A stretch of DNA of 64,000 bases, from NCBI GenBank assembly GCA_035943635.1, contig DASZBX010000017.1, positions 16,164-80,163 on the forward strand, written 5' to 3'. The first letter of the stretch is position 1, and the number at the start of each line of letters is the position of its first letter. Source of the stretch: DASZBX01 sp035943635. Lineage in GTDB: Bacteria; Actinomycetota; Actinomycetes; Streptomycetales; Catenulisporaceae. A program made the position numbers and the translations under genes. The notes beneath the pieces are model-generated. The model was not told the origin of the DNA. It made no database searches and worked only from the letters and a program-made list of their open reading frames with translations. This document shows positions 46,081 through 54,684 of the stretch, one piece after another.

Positions 46081-46512
46081 TCAGTGCCGTAGCGCCAGCC
46101 CCACCGCCGCGGACCCCGGGTCTTTGAGCGCGTACGTGCTGCGGGCGGTGGCGTGCGCGCCGGCGCCGGCCGGGACGTCGCCGACGGTGACCACGACCAT
46201 GTCCAGGATCTTGCCGGTGGGGTCCTTGAAGTTGACCTGGACCGCGTAGCTCTCCTGGTCGCCGGTGGTGTTGCGGACCGACAGGACGGTGGTGGACCGG
46301 CCGTCGGCGTCGGTGGCCAGCGGCCCGACGCTCACGTCCCCGGCCGCGTCGACGCCGTTGCGGATGTCGCTCAGCAGGGCGGGAAGTTCCGAGCTGAGCA
46401 CCGAGGCGACGCCGCCGGTGCTCGAGCACGCGCTGGTCGCCGCGCCGCCGGCGAGGGCGACCAGCCCGAACGCGAGGGCGGTGATCCGGCGGTCGTTGGT
46501 CCGTTCCTTCAT
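46081..46512 (-). CDS. FxLYD-type lipoprotein, second copy
   Basis: 143 residues. RITALAFGLVALAGGAATSAC gives a lipobox cysteine near residue 29. The outer domain (STTVLSVRNTTGDQESYAVQ then VNFKDPTGKILDMVVVTVGD and GSAAVGLALRH) aligns along its length with the protein at 22.2 kb, so the two are paralogues about 24 kb apart. The ATG at 46512 is supported by CGCAGGAGCGC just upstream on the coding strand. Function unknown; expected to be a lipid-anchored surface protein. Confidence 0.82.
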   Translation of the reverse strand: MKERTNDRRITALAFGLVALAGGAATSACSSTGGVASVLSSELPALLSDIRNGVDAAGDVSVGPLATDADGRSTTVLSVRNTTGDQESYAVQVNFKDPTGKILDMVVVTVGDVPAGAGAHATARSTYALKDPGSAAVGLALRH

Positions 46513-46797
46513 GGCGTGCGCTCCTGCGTCGTGTCCGCGCCGCGACCGGCCCGGCCCTGAGCCCAGCCTCGCAGCGTTCCCCGGCACCGGCGATCCGGGA
46601 CGGCCTGCCGGTGGACGCCGCCGCGATCCGGGCGGCGTCCGCATCGGCCCGGGCGCCGGCGCCTTCTGCGCTGCCCAGGGCGCCGCACCAGGATGGGCCG
46701 CGGTGCGCCGGGAAGACTGGTCGGCAGTGCTGTCCGCCAGCCGCCGACCGATCGGAGTGACGCCCGTGGCCCCCTCCCGCCCGCCGGCGGCGGTCCG

Positions 46798-47108
46798 GTG
46801 ACCGACCCGGCGGTGGTGTTCTCCGTGTTCGGCCGCCGGGAGATCGCCGGCCGGGCTGGTCCGCGGTCGGGTCCGGGACGGGCACGTTCGCCGAGCAGCT
46901 GCTGATCGGCGCGACCGTGGACCGCCTCGCGGCCGAGCACGCCACCCGGATCGGCCTGGTCCTGCGCGACGGTCGCCTGCTGCCCACCCGCGGCGACACG
47001 GTCCTGCGGGCCGGCGACGAGGCCGTGGTCGCGGTCGACCCCGACCACGGCCCGGACTCGACCGACGTGTTCGAAGGCCGCGATCCAGGCGCCCGGCGAT
47101 CGGCCTGA
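46798..47108 (+). pseudogene. C-terminal RCK/TrkA-C fragment of a cation antiporter
   Basis: GTG at 46798 opens a frame reading TDPAVVFSVFGRREIAGRAG that then shifts. In the frame ending at 47108 the sequence reads GTFAEQLLIGATVDRLAAEH, then GLVLRDGRLLPTRGDTVLRA and GDEAVVAVDPDHG. This is the usual tail of CPA1-type Na+/K+-H+ antiporters with a TrkA_C domain. All membrane helices are missing and a frameshift separates the two parts, so only a remnant remains, 50 bases before an intact hydrolase gene. Confidence 0.6.
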
Positions 47109-47158
47109 CGTCCGCAATTCGGTTGCCCGCATTGATTGCGCCTGCGAAGCTCGGGGCC

Positions 47159-47995
47159 ATGCCTACCTTCCCCGCGCACGACGGCACCATGCTCGCCTAC
47201 CATGCGGTCGGCGACGGCCCGCCCGTGGTGTGCCTGCCGGGAGGACCGCAGGCGTCCGCGTACCTCGGCGAACTCGGCGGCCTGTCCGCGCACCATCAGT
47301 TGATCATGCTGGATCTGCGGGGCACCGGCCGGTCGGCGACACCGGACGATCCCGCCTCCGGCCGCTGCGACCGGCTCGTCGACGACGTGGAGGCCCTGCG
47401 CGAGCACCTCGGCCTGGACCGGATGGACCTGCTCGCGCACTGCGCCGGCGCTAACCTGGCGGCCCAGTATGCGGGCGGGCGTCCCGAGCGGGTGCGCAGG
47501 CTCGTGTTCGTCACCCCGAGCGTGCGGGCGGTCGGGCTCCCGATCACCGGGGCCGACCGGCGCGAAACCGCCCTGCTGCGCGCGGACGAGCCGTGGTTCC
47601 CGGCCGCGTTCGCCGCACTGGAGGCGATCGTGGCCGGTCAGGGCACCGACGAGAGCTGGCAGGCGATCGCGCCGTTCTCCTACGGCCGCTGGGACGAGGC
47701 CGCTCAGACCCAGCACGCGGCCGGGCATGAGCAGACGAACGACGAGGTCGTGGCCGCGTTCGGCGCCGACGGCGCGTTCACCCCGGACGCCACCCGCGCG
47801 GCGCTCGCCCGGTTCGCGCCGCCGGTGCTGGTCGTGGCCGGGCAGGTCGACCTGGGTGCGCCGCCTCGGGTGATGGCCGAGTTCGCCGGGCTGTTCCCGC
47901 ACGCCGACCTCGTCGTGCAACCCGGTGCCGGGCACTTCCCGTGGCTCGACGACGCGGACCGCTTCGTGGCGGCCGCCGCCGCGTTCCTGCAGTGA
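47159..47995 (+). CDS. Alpha/beta hydrolase with Cys at the nucleophile position
   Basis: 278 residues. PPVVCLPGGPQASA (oxyanion HG-type loop as PGG), MLDLRGTGRSATP, the nucleophile elbow LLAHCAGANLAAQY, VLVVAGQVDLGAPP and GAGHFPWLDDADRF match prolyl-aminopeptidase-like hydrolases. The elbow is normally G/A-H-S-x-G; here it is A-H-C-A-G, a clear TGC codon. Asp and His of the triad remain. A cysteine nucleophile is known in dienelactone hydrolases, so activity is possible but altered. The start at 47159 has AAGCTCGGGGCC upstream. The gene is monocistronic. Confidence 0.85.
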   Translation: MPTFPAHDGTMLAYHAVGDGPPVVCLPGGPQASAYLGELGGLSAHHQLIMLDLRGTGRSATPDDPASGRCDRLVDDVEALREHLGLDRMDLLAHCAGANLAAQYAGGRPERVRRLVFVTPSVRAVGLPITGADRRETALLRADEPWFPAAFAALEAIVAGQGTDESWQAIAPFSYGRWDEAAQTQHAAGHEQTNDEVVAAFGADGAFTPDATRAALARFAPPVLVVAGQVDLGAPPRVMAEFAGLFPHADLVVQPGAGHFPWLDDADRFVAAAAAFLQ

Positions 47996-48056
47996 CCGCG
48001 CCTACGATGGACACGTACGTTCGATGATCGTCGGCAGCGGGAAATGAGGCATCGCC

Positions 48057-48824
48057 ATGGCTGATACGTCCAGCAGGGGCCGGGTTCGGGTCGAGCAGGG
48101 GCACAAGCGGGTGCGGGTGTACCTGGAGGGCGCGCTCGTGGTCGACTCGACCGAGCCGCGGTTGGTGTGGGAGGTGCCCTACTACCCGGCGTACTACTTC
48201 CCGGTGGCGGACGTGCGGGCCGCGTTGGCCGCGACCGGCGCCACCGAGCACTCCCCCAGCCGCGGGTACGCGACCGTGTACGACGTGACGGTCGGCGCAG
48301 CGCAGGCCAAGGGCGCCGCGCGGCGGTACGAGCAGTCCCCGATCGAGGAGTTGCGCGGCCTGGTCCGGCTGGACTGGGACGCGATGAGCGAGTGGTTCGA
48401 GGAGGACGAGCCGGTGTACACCCACCCGCGCGACCCGTACACGCGCGTGGACATCCTGGCCAGTTCGCGCCGGGTGCGGGTGGAGGTGGACGGGGTGACC
48501 GTGGCCGACTCGGTCCGGCCGCACTTCCTGTTCGAATCCGGGCTGCCGGCGCGGTACTACCTGCCGCTGACCGACGTCCGGATGGACCTTTTGCGGCCCT
48601 CGGCCACGCAGTCGCACTGCCCTTACAAGGGCACGGCGTCGTACTGGACCGTGGCCACCGCCGCCGAGTCCGGGGGCGCCGTACACGAGGACCTGGCCTG
48701 GATGTACCGCACGCCGCTGCCGGAGTCGCAGAAGATCGCCGGACTGGTCTGCTTCTACAACGAGAAGGTGGACACGTACATCGACGAGGTCCTCCAGCCG
48801 CAGCCGCGCACCAAGTTCAGCTAG
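48057..48824 (+). CDS. Double DUF427 domain protein
   Basis: 255 residues made of two DUF427 domains, about 8-110 and 128-245. The motifs RVRVYLEGALVVDSTEPRLVWE and RVRVEVDGVTVADSVRPHFLFE occupy equal places, as do YYFPVADVR and YYLPLTDVR. The second domain has the usual CPYKGTASYW, while the first has SPSRGYATVYD and lacks the Cys. The molecular role of DUF427 is not known. The stop overlaps by four bases with the convergent hydrolase gene on the other strand. Confidence 0.88.
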   Translation: MADTSSRGRVRVEQGHKRVRVYLEGALVVDSTEPRLVWEVPYYPAYYFPVADVRAALAATGATEHSPSRGYATVYDVTVGAAQAKGAARRYEQSPIEELRGLVRLDWDAMSEWFEEDEPVYTHPRDPYTRVDILASSRRVRVEVDGVTVADSVRPHFLFESGLPARYYLPLTDVRMDLLRPSATQSHCPYKGTASYWTVATAAESGGAVHEDLAWMYRTPLPESQKIAGLVCFYNEKVDTYIDEVLQPQPRTKFS

Positions 48825-49624
48825 ACGTTGAGCCGGCCGGCCAGGAAGTCGAGCACCAGCGGCCCGGCGACCTCGCGGAACTCCTCGAAGTAGCCGTGCC
48901 GCGCGCCGGGGATCGGGTGCAGGTCGGCGTGCGGGATGCGCCCGGCCAGCAGCGGGGCGTTGGCGGCGGGGTTGAACGTGTCGTCGGAGCCGTGGATCAC
49001 CAGCGTCGGGGCCTGGATGTCCGGCAGTACGTCCCAGGCGTTGTGCCGGTTGCTGGCGACCAGGTGGCGGCCGCGGGCGTAGGCGGGCATGGCCGGATCG
49101 CCGAGCGTGGCGTACGGGCCGGGATGGTCGGCGAGCCAGGCGGGCGTGTACATCAGGTCCAGCAGGATCCGGCGCGCGGTGTCCGGGTCGGCGACGGCCA
49201 GGGCGGTGCGCAGGGACTTGTCGCGTTCGACCGCGTGCGGGCCGCCGGGCGTGGTGCAGCCCAGAACCAGGCGGCGCACACGCCCGGGGTGGCGGGCGGC
49301 GAGCCACTGGGCGACCCGGCCGCCCATCGAGGTGCCGTAGACGTCCGCGCGGGCGATGCCCAGGTGGTCCAGGACCGCGATCGCGTCCTCGGCGAAGCCT
49401 GGGGTGGTGTACGGCTCGTCGGGCTTGTCGCTCTCCCCGGTGCCGCGGTAGTCGAGGGTGACGGTCCGGCGGGCCGGGTGGAAGTCCGCGCGGATCGGAT
49501 CCCACCAGTGGTGGTTGTTCGCCTGCCCGGCCAACAGGAGCAGCGGCGGCGCCTCATCCGGGTCTCCCTGCACCTGGTACGCGATCTTGCTGCCGTCGGG
49601 CGCGGTGGCGTAGCCGGTGCTCAT
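48821..49624 (-). CDS. Alpha/beta hydrolase
   Basis: 267 residues from the ATG at 49624. LLLLAGQANNHHWW, VTLDYRGTGESDKP, the nucleophile elbow VYGTSMGGRVAQWL (Ser), LVIHGSDDTFNP (Asp) and GARHGYFEEF (His) give a full catalytic triad. It resembles 3-oxoadipate enol-lactonase-like hydrolases, but no aromatic pathway genes are near. The frame is open nine codons further upstream without a ribosome site. It converges on the DUF427 gene and is divergent from the DinB-like gene. Confidence 0.88.
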   Translation of the reverse strand: MSTGYATAPDGSKIAYQVQGDPDEAPPLLLLAGQANNHHWWDPIRADFHPARRTVTLDYRGTGESDKPDEPYTTPGFAEDAIAVLDHLGIARADVYGTSMGGRVAQWLAARHPGRVRRLVLGCTTPGGPHAVERDKSLRTALAVADPDTARRILLDLMYTPAWLADHPGPYATLGDPAMPAYARGRHLVASNRHNAWDVLPDIQAPTLVIHGSDDTFNPAANAPLLAGRIPHADLHPIPGARHGYFEEFREVAGPLVLDFLAGRLNV

Positions 49625-49695
49625 GGGGTGAAGCTTAGTAGAGTGACGCATCGTCGTAAGCGGGACGACCGGGCAAACCGAAGGGGCGGCAGGGC

Positions 49696-50250
49696 ATGTC
49701 GGCGAGTGTGACGAAGGAACTGGTCAGCCTGCTCGACTACGCCCACGCGCGCCTGCTCGGGCGGCTGGCGGGCCTCGGCGACGAGGAGTACCGGTGGGAA
49801 CCGGTGCCCGGCTGCTGGTCGGTGCGCCCAGGCCCGGACGGGGTGTTCCGCGCGGACCATGTGGTGTTCCCGGCGCCCGCTCCGAACCCGGCGCCGTTCA
49901 CCACGATCGCCTGGCGGGTCTGGCACATCGGGGCCGAGTGCCTGCACGGCTACAGCGTCCGCTTCTTCGGCGACCCGCTCGACCCGGACTTCGACGATGC
50001 CCGGTGGCCCGGGACCGCCACCGAGGGGGTGGCCAGGCTGGACGGCGCGTGGTCCCGGGTGCGCGGGCAGATCGCGGCGATGGACGACGAGGCGCTCGCC
50101 CAACCGATGGGGTCGACCGCCGGGCCCTTCGCGGACGACACGTTCCACGCCCTGGTCCTGCATGTACTGGACGAGGTGATCCACCACGGCGGGGAGATCG
50201 GTGTGGTGCGCGACCTGTACCGGGCCACGGCCGGGCGGGCGCTGCCGTAG
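49696..50250 (+). CDS. DinB-like four-helix protein
   Basis: 184 residues. LLDYAHARLLGRLAGLGDEE, YRWEPVPGCWSVRP, WRVWHIGAECLHGY and VLDEVIHHGGEIGVVRDLY carry the three histidines that bind a metal in DinB/YfiT-type proteins. Many act as thiol transferases with mycothiol in actinobacteria or have unknown roles. AAGGGGCGGCAGGGC precedes the ATG. It is convergent with the NAGPA-like gene 22 bases downstream. Confidence 0.85.
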   Translation: MSASVTKELVSLLDYAHARLLGRLAGLGDEEYRWEPVPGCWSVRPGPDGVFRADHVVFPAPAPNPAPFTTIAWRVWHIGAECLHGYSVRFFGDPLDPDFDDARWPGTATEGVARLDGAWSRVRGQIAAMDDEALAQPMGSTAGPFADDTFHALVLHVLDEVIHHGGEIGVVRDLYRATAGRALP

Positions 50251-50272
50251 CGACGCCCGCCCGCCCGATCGG

Positions 50273-51478
50273 TCAGTGCGGCTTCGCGCTGCGGGTGGAC
50301 TGGCGCACGTACGCCGCGACGAAGTCCCGGCTGCTGTCGTCGAAGTAGCGGTCGGCCGGGCGGTCGAAACCGATCAGCTTGACCGGGCTCGGGTTGGTCG
50401 GGTCGGTGGTCGCGTCGTAGCTCATGAACGAGACCCAGTCCGGGTTGATGTCCAGTTCCATCGCGCGCACCGCCCCGGCCCGCTGCAGCACCTCGGCCAG
50501 GGAACGCACCGACAGGGCCGGGCCGCAGGCGTAGAGCAGGTCGCCGTTCGCGGTCACCCCGATGCCCGAGCGCCAGACGTAGAACGAGCCGTACAGCGAC
50601 GCCCCCCAGTTCTCCTCCACCCCCAGGTCCACCCCGGGCAGCACCTTGCCGTCGTCCACCAGCAGGTCCAGGTTCTGCCGGACCGCCTCGACCTTCGGGC
50701 CCATGGTCGCGTCCCGGCCCCACTGGCCGATCGTCATCGAGCCGTCGGTGTAGAAGATCTCCGAGGCCGCGCCGTCGCGCAGGGTGCCGACGGTGCGCCC
50801 GTCCTGGTAGTAGCCGCCCTCGGAGTCCTGCAGCCGGAAGCCGCCGTTCCAGGTGGCCAGCAGGCCGGTGCGCGCGCCGGCCGGGACCGAGGACGGCAGG
50901 GCCCAGGTGCCGCCGGGCTCGGAGAAGCCCGGGTGCAGTTCGAACCGGACCGCGCTGGTGTCGATCCAGGCCACGCCGGTCAGGTAGGAGGTGTGCGAGG
51001 CGTCCGGGCGCAGGTAGGTCTCGGCGATCAGCGGTTTGCCGGCCGAGACCTCGGTGGCCCGCCACTGCCCCTCCCCGGCCTGGGCCGGCGCGGCGAACGG
51101 GGCCACCGCCGGGGGCAGCTGGCTGGCGATCGTGCGCGGCGGCGCGGCCTGGCCGGCGCTTCCGCCGAGCAGCGCCTTCGCCTGGTCGGACAGGGCGCCG
51201 CCGACGGCCGGCGGGTGGTCCTGGTACTGCTTGCGCTCGAGCCAGTCCACGGCCGGGGACAGGTCGTGGTCCCGGCCCCACTCGGCCAGCCGGGCCTCGA
51301 CCGAGTCGGTGCCGGGGGCGCGCAGCGCGGTGGCCACCGACCAGCCGACCACGCCGAAGAAGACCGCGAGCGCGGTCCCGGCGGCGATCAGCGACCAGCG
51401 CAGGGCCGGGTGCCGGCGCAGGAAGGGCAGGAGCCGGGGACGTCGGTGGAAGATCTTACGCAGGGCCATGACGCTCAT
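50273..51478 (-). CDS. Membrane-anchored phosphodiester glycosidase (NAGPA-like) protein
   Basis: About 401 residues. A short basic N-terminus and one membrane helix (LRWSLIAAGTALAVFFGVVGW, roughly 25-45) anchor an outside domain. TSYLTGVAWIDTSAVRFELH, LLATWNGGFRLQDSEGGYY, DGRTVGTLRDGAA, LGVEENWGAS and AMELDINPDWVSFMSY fit the phosphodiester glycosidase (NAGPA, PF09992) family. Such domains uncover or trim sugar-phosphate groups on cell-surface polymers. Three start codons are close together (GTG 51487, ATG 51478, ATG 51469); none has a strong ribosome site, so the exact start is open. Confidence 0.85.
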   Translation of the reverse strand: MSVMALRKIFHRRPRLLPFLRRHPALRWSLIAAGTALAVFFGVVGWSVATALRAPGTDSVEARLAEWGRDHDLSPAVDWLERKQYQDHPPAVGGALSDQAKALLGGSAGQAAPPRTIASQLPPAVAPFAAPAQAGEGQWRATEVSAGKPLIAETYLRPDASHTSYLTGVAWIDTSAVRFELHPGFSEPGGTWALPSSVPAGARTGLLATWNGGFRLQDSEGGYYQDGRTVGTLRDGAASEIFYTDGSMTIGQWGRDATMGPKVEAVRQNLDLLVDDGKVLPGVDLGVEENWGASLYGSFYVWRSGIGVTANGDLLYACGPALSVRSLAEVLQRAGAVRAMELDINPDWVSFMSYDATTDPTNPSPVKLIGFDRPADRYFDDSSRDFVAAYVRQSTRSAKPH

Positions 51479-51487
51479 CGTATGCAC

Positions 51488-51969
51488 GGTCGCGGACGGT
51501 GAACGGGCTCGTCACCCGGTCGGGCGACCGCGGCGCGGCGCCCGTGTTGCGCGAATCCGGCCCGGACCCGCGGCCGCGGTGAACAGACCCCCGGGGGCTC
51601 TCGAACGGGTCACCCGGCAGGGATCTGACGCGGCGTCGGGAACCGCGCCCGGCGCCGCCGGGCCGTCCCGGACCCGCCGCCGGACCGCGGGCCCAGGGGG
51701 CCGGACGTGGCCGCCGGTCACCCGTCGGGCCGCAGCCGACAGGGGGTTTCGCCCGGATTCGCGGCCCGGGCGGGCGGACCCGGGCCGCCGGGGCCTTCCG
51801 GGAACCGGTCGCGCCGGGGTACCCTTCGCACGTTTTGATGAAGTCTGCCTGAAGGAAACGTCAACCATCGGGCCTGGATCGGCGTCATAGGTGGCAGGAA
51901 GTCTACGAGGCGAACGGCCGGGCGGGCACGTCGCAAGACGGCAACCGGTCGATACGGAGGGGAACGTAC
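51488..51969. promoter_or_regulatory. Divergent intergenic region of about 480 bases
   Basis: Very GC-rich with no supportable gene. The promoters of the NAGPA-like gene (left) and polysaccharide deacetylase gene (right) must lie here. TTGATGAAGTCTGCC then CGTCAACC near 51835-51865 is the only AT-richer patch and may hold the rightward promoter. GGAGGGG at 51957-51963 serves the deacetylase GTG. Confidence 0.35.
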
Positions 51970-53025
51970 GTGGCTGGTGTGGCGGGCGGGGCCGGGCGCA
52001 GTGCGCGCGCGGCGGAGTTGGCCGGGGCGCAGCGGTTGTACGCGCAGGTCATGGGAGATCCGGGCGGGCTGCGCGGGCCCGGGGCGGCCGGGCTGACCCG
52101 GCGGGTGATGGTCGCGACCGCCGGGATGACCCTGCTGGCCGGGTGCGGGGTCGCGGCCTCCTCGAAATCCGGGGCCAGGGCCGCGCCCGGGTCCCTCGGC
52201 CACACCTCCGGGCCGCGGGCCACGGCCACCGGCGCGGCCGGCCCGGCCGGCGCCACCGGAACCAGCGCCCCGGGCGCCGGGGCCGGGTCGAATACCGGCG
52301 CGCCGCCGACCGCCGACCCGACCACCCCTGCGGCCACCACCGACCCGACCGATCCGTCCTCCCCGGGCGGCACCGGGGCGCCGGTGGCCGGCAGCGGGCC
52401 GAACGTGGTCAACGGCGGCCCGGTCCCGGCCGGCTCGGTGATCCAGACCAAACCGCAGTACTACGTGGACGCCGGCCCGAAGGTGATCGCACTGACCCTG
52501 GACGACGGCCCGAGCCAGTACACCCCGCAGATCCTGGAGATCCTGGCGCAGTACAAGGTGATAGCGACGTTCTGCATGATAGGCAGGCAGGTCGCGGGCA
52601 GCGCGAGCATCGTGCGGGAGGTGGCCGCGGCCGGGCACCAGATCACCAATCACACCTGGGACCACAAGGACCAGTCGAAGCTGGCCAGGCCGCAGGTGCA
52701 GGCGGAACTGGACCGCACCAGCGAGGCGCTCAACGACCTGGGCATCACCCCGACCATGTACCGGGCCCCGTTCGGATCCTGGTCCCCGACCGTGTTCGAG
52801 GTCGCGGCGGGCGCGGGCCTGCGGGTGCTGGACTGGTCGGTGGACCCGAAGGACTGGTCGATGCCGGGGGTCGGCAGCATAGTGAACACCATCATGAAGC
52901 ACACCAGCACCGGCAAGATCATCCTGGACCACGACGGCGGCGGCAACCGGTCGCAGACGGTCGCCGCGATGAAGATCTGGCTGCCGCAGCTGCTCGCCGA
53001 CGGGTACCGGTTCACCACGCCGTAG
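51970..53025 (+). CDS. Lipid-anchored polysaccharide deacetylase (CE4)
   Basis: 351 residues from a GTG. A long N-terminal stretch precedes a leader with lipobox LLAGC (Cys59). A Thr/Pro/Gly-rich spacer runs to about 160. The NodB/CE4 domain follows: VIALTLDDGPSQYTPQIL (Asp-Asp), ATFCMIGRQV, ITNHTWDHKDQSKL (two His metal ligands), YRAPFGSWSPTVF, VLDWSVDPKDW and IILDHDGGGNRSQT. It should remove acetyl groups from peptidoglycan or another surface glycan. A cytoplasmic N-terminal extension of about 40 residues before the leader is unusual; a later start was not evident. GGAGGGG sits 8 bases before the GTG. Confidence 0.88.
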   Translation: MAGVAGGAGRSARAAELAGAQRLYAQVMGDPGGLRGPGAAGLTRRVMVATAGMTLLAGCGVAASSKSGARAAPGSLGHTSGPRATATGAAGPAGATGTSAPGAGAGSNTGAPPTADPTTPAATTDPTDPSSPGGTGAPVAGSGPNVVNGGPVPAGSVIQTKPQYYVDAGPKVIALTLDDGPSQYTPQILEILAQYKVIATFCMIGRQVAGSASIVREVAAAGHQITNHTWDHKDQSKLARPQVQAELDRTSEALNDLGITPTMYRAPFGSWSPTVFEVAAGAGLRVLDWSVDPKDWSMPGVGSIVNTIMKHTSTGKIILDHDGGGNRSQTVAAMKIWLPQLLADGYRFTTP

Positions 53026-53073
53026 GGCCGGGCGGCGCGCAAGGGTCACCAGGCGCACGACCGCCGAGCGGAA

Positions 53074-53105
53074 CCGCCCCGCCGGGAAGATCTCCGGCAG
53101 GGCGG
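53074..53105 (+). terminator. Hairpin after the deacetylase gene
   Basis: CCGCCCCGCCGG (53074-53085) and CCGGCAGGGCGG (53094-53105) pair with one mismatch around GAAGATCT. It lies between convergent genes and may serve both. Confidence 0.6.
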
Positions 53106-53177
53106 GCGGGCAGGGTTGGCGCGGCCAGGGCCGGGCGGGATCCGGGCGCGGGACAACCGCAGCGACTACGACTACTG

Positions 53178-53840
53178 CTACTTCTTGCCGAACTGGCTGG
53201 CGTTGGCGGCGCGCCGGGCGAACACGCCTTCGCGCTTGGCCTCCATCTGCTTGAGCGCGTCCTTGCGGTGCCGCTTGGAGAGCCGGTCGATGTACACGTA
53301 CCCGTTGAGATGGTCGGTCTCGTGTTGCAGGCAGCGGGCGAAGTAGCCGTCGCCGGTCAACGTGACCGGGTTGCCGTGCTGGTCGGTGCCGCGCACGACC
53401 GCGTGGTCGGGCCGGGCGACCTTCATGTACGGGCCGGGCACGGACAGGCAGCCCTCGTCGCTCTCGTCCAGGTGCCGGTCGGCGGCCGGCAGCTCGTCGA
53501 CCACCGGGTTGCACACGTGCCCGACGTGCCGCACCCCGCTCTCGTCCGGGCAGTCGTAGACGAACACCCGCAGGTCCACCCCGATCTGGTTGGCCGCCAG
53601 GCCCACTCCCTCGGCCACGTACAGGGTCGCGAACATGTCGTTGATCAGCGAGGCCAGGCGTTCGCTGCCGTAGTCCCCGGCGGCGACCGGGGTCAGGGAC
53701 TTGTGCAGGATCTCCTCGCCGACGACCGTGATCTGGTGCACGGTGCCCGACGCGGCCTCCGGCGCGTGCTCGGGGTAGTCCGCCGTCGGTACACCGAGGA
53801 CCCGGACGCGCTTGTCGATCTGCTCGCTGTTGGTTGCCAT
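53178..53840 (-). CDS. def: Peptide deformylase
   Basis: 220 residues from the ATG at 53840. All three deformylase motifs are present: GVGLAANQIG, DEGCLSVPG and QHETDHLNG, giving the Cys, His and His metal ligands and catalytic Glu. It removes the formyl group from nascent proteins. An N-terminal extension of about 35 residues (RVRVLGVPTADYP) precedes the standard start QITVVGEEILHKSL. The C-terminal tail RKDALKQMEAKREGVFARRA is basic and longer than in E. coli. Secondary copies like this are frequent in actinomycetes; a methionyl-tRNA formyltransferase gene is not adjacent. Confidence 0.93.
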   Translation of the reverse strand: MATNSEQIDKRVRVLGVPTADYPEHAPEAASGTVHQITVVGEEILHKSLTPVAAGDYGSERLASLINDMFATLYVAEGVGLAANQIGVDLRVFVYDCPDESGVRHVGHVCNPVVDELPAADRHLDESDEGCLSVPGPYMKVARPDHAVVRGTDQHGNPVTLTGDGYFARCLQHETDHLNGYVYIDRLSKRHRKDALKQMEAKREGVFARRAANASQFGKK

Positions 53841-53969
53841 GCTCTTGCGGTGCCTTTCACATCGTGGGCGGGTGCGGTACCCAGTATCGTCTGTAGTGGC
53901 GCCTCGCCGCGAACCGCGCGGGACGGCGGCGGCCCGGCGGAAGTGACTTCTGGAACATGGACTCGTGGC

Positions 53970-54656
53970 ATGGGTAGGACGGCGGCGGACGCGGACGAGT
54001 CGGCCTCGGCCTGGGCCGGGGCGCGGATGCGCCGGGAACCGCAGCAGGAGCGGTCCCGGACCCGGGTCCGGCAGATCCTCGCGGCGGCCGACCAGGTGCT
54101 GGCCGCGGACGGGTTCGAGGCGCTGACGGTGCGCCGGATCGCGCAGAGCGCGCACGTCCCGGTCGGCTCGATCTACCAGTTCTTCCCGGACAAGGCCGCG
54201 GTGATCGACGCGTTGGCGCGCACCTACATCGAGGAGTTCGCGGCCGCGATCGAGGAGCTGGTCGTGGCGGCGCAGGGCTCTGTCTGGGCGGACCCGGTGA
54301 AGACCCTGGTGGACGCGTTCGCGCAGATGTACCGCTCGCGGCCGGGGTACGTGGCGCTGTGGGCCGGGCGGCACCTCTCGCCGCAGCTGGCCGAGGTGGA
54401 CGAGGCGAACAACGCGGCGATCGCGGACGGCGTGCGGCAGGTCCTGATCGCGCAGACCGGCCTGGCGGACTCGGCGACGCTCGGCCGGATCTCGCGCACG
54501 GCGGTGGTGGTCGCGGACGCGTTGCTGCAGTTCGCGTTCCACGACGGCCCGGACGGCGACGAGTTCGTGCTCGACGAGCTCAAGACGATGCTGCGGCTGT
54601 ATCTCGCGGACGTCACCCGGCGCCTGTCCGGCCCCGACTCCGCGCCCGGGCAGTAA
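53970..54656 (+). CDS. TetR-family regulator
   Basis: 228 residues from 53970; the ATG at 54027 is a possible shorter start. The HTH reads ILAAADQVLAADGFEALTVR then RIAQSAHVPVGSIYQFFPDK, the usual TetR signature. The C-terminal domain (YVALWAGRHLSPQLAEVDEA, VLDELKTMLRLYLADVTRRL) fits the common actinobacterial TetR_C group. The gene is divergent from peptide deformylase, with 129 bases between them. The target cannot be named. Confidence 0.85.
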   Translation: MGRTAADADESASAWAGARMRREPQQERSRTRVRQILAAADQVLAADGFEALTVRRIAQSAHVPVGSIYQFFPDKAAVIDALARTYIEEFAAAIEELVVAAQGSVWADPVKTLVDAFAQMYRSRPGYVALWAGRHLSPQLAEVDEANNAAIADGVRQVLIAQTGLADSATLGRISRTAVVVADALLQFAFHDGPDGDEFVLDELKTMLRLYLADVTRRLSGPDSAPGQ

Positions 54657-54684
54657 CCGCGCGACCCGCCTTCGCCCGCGCGGA

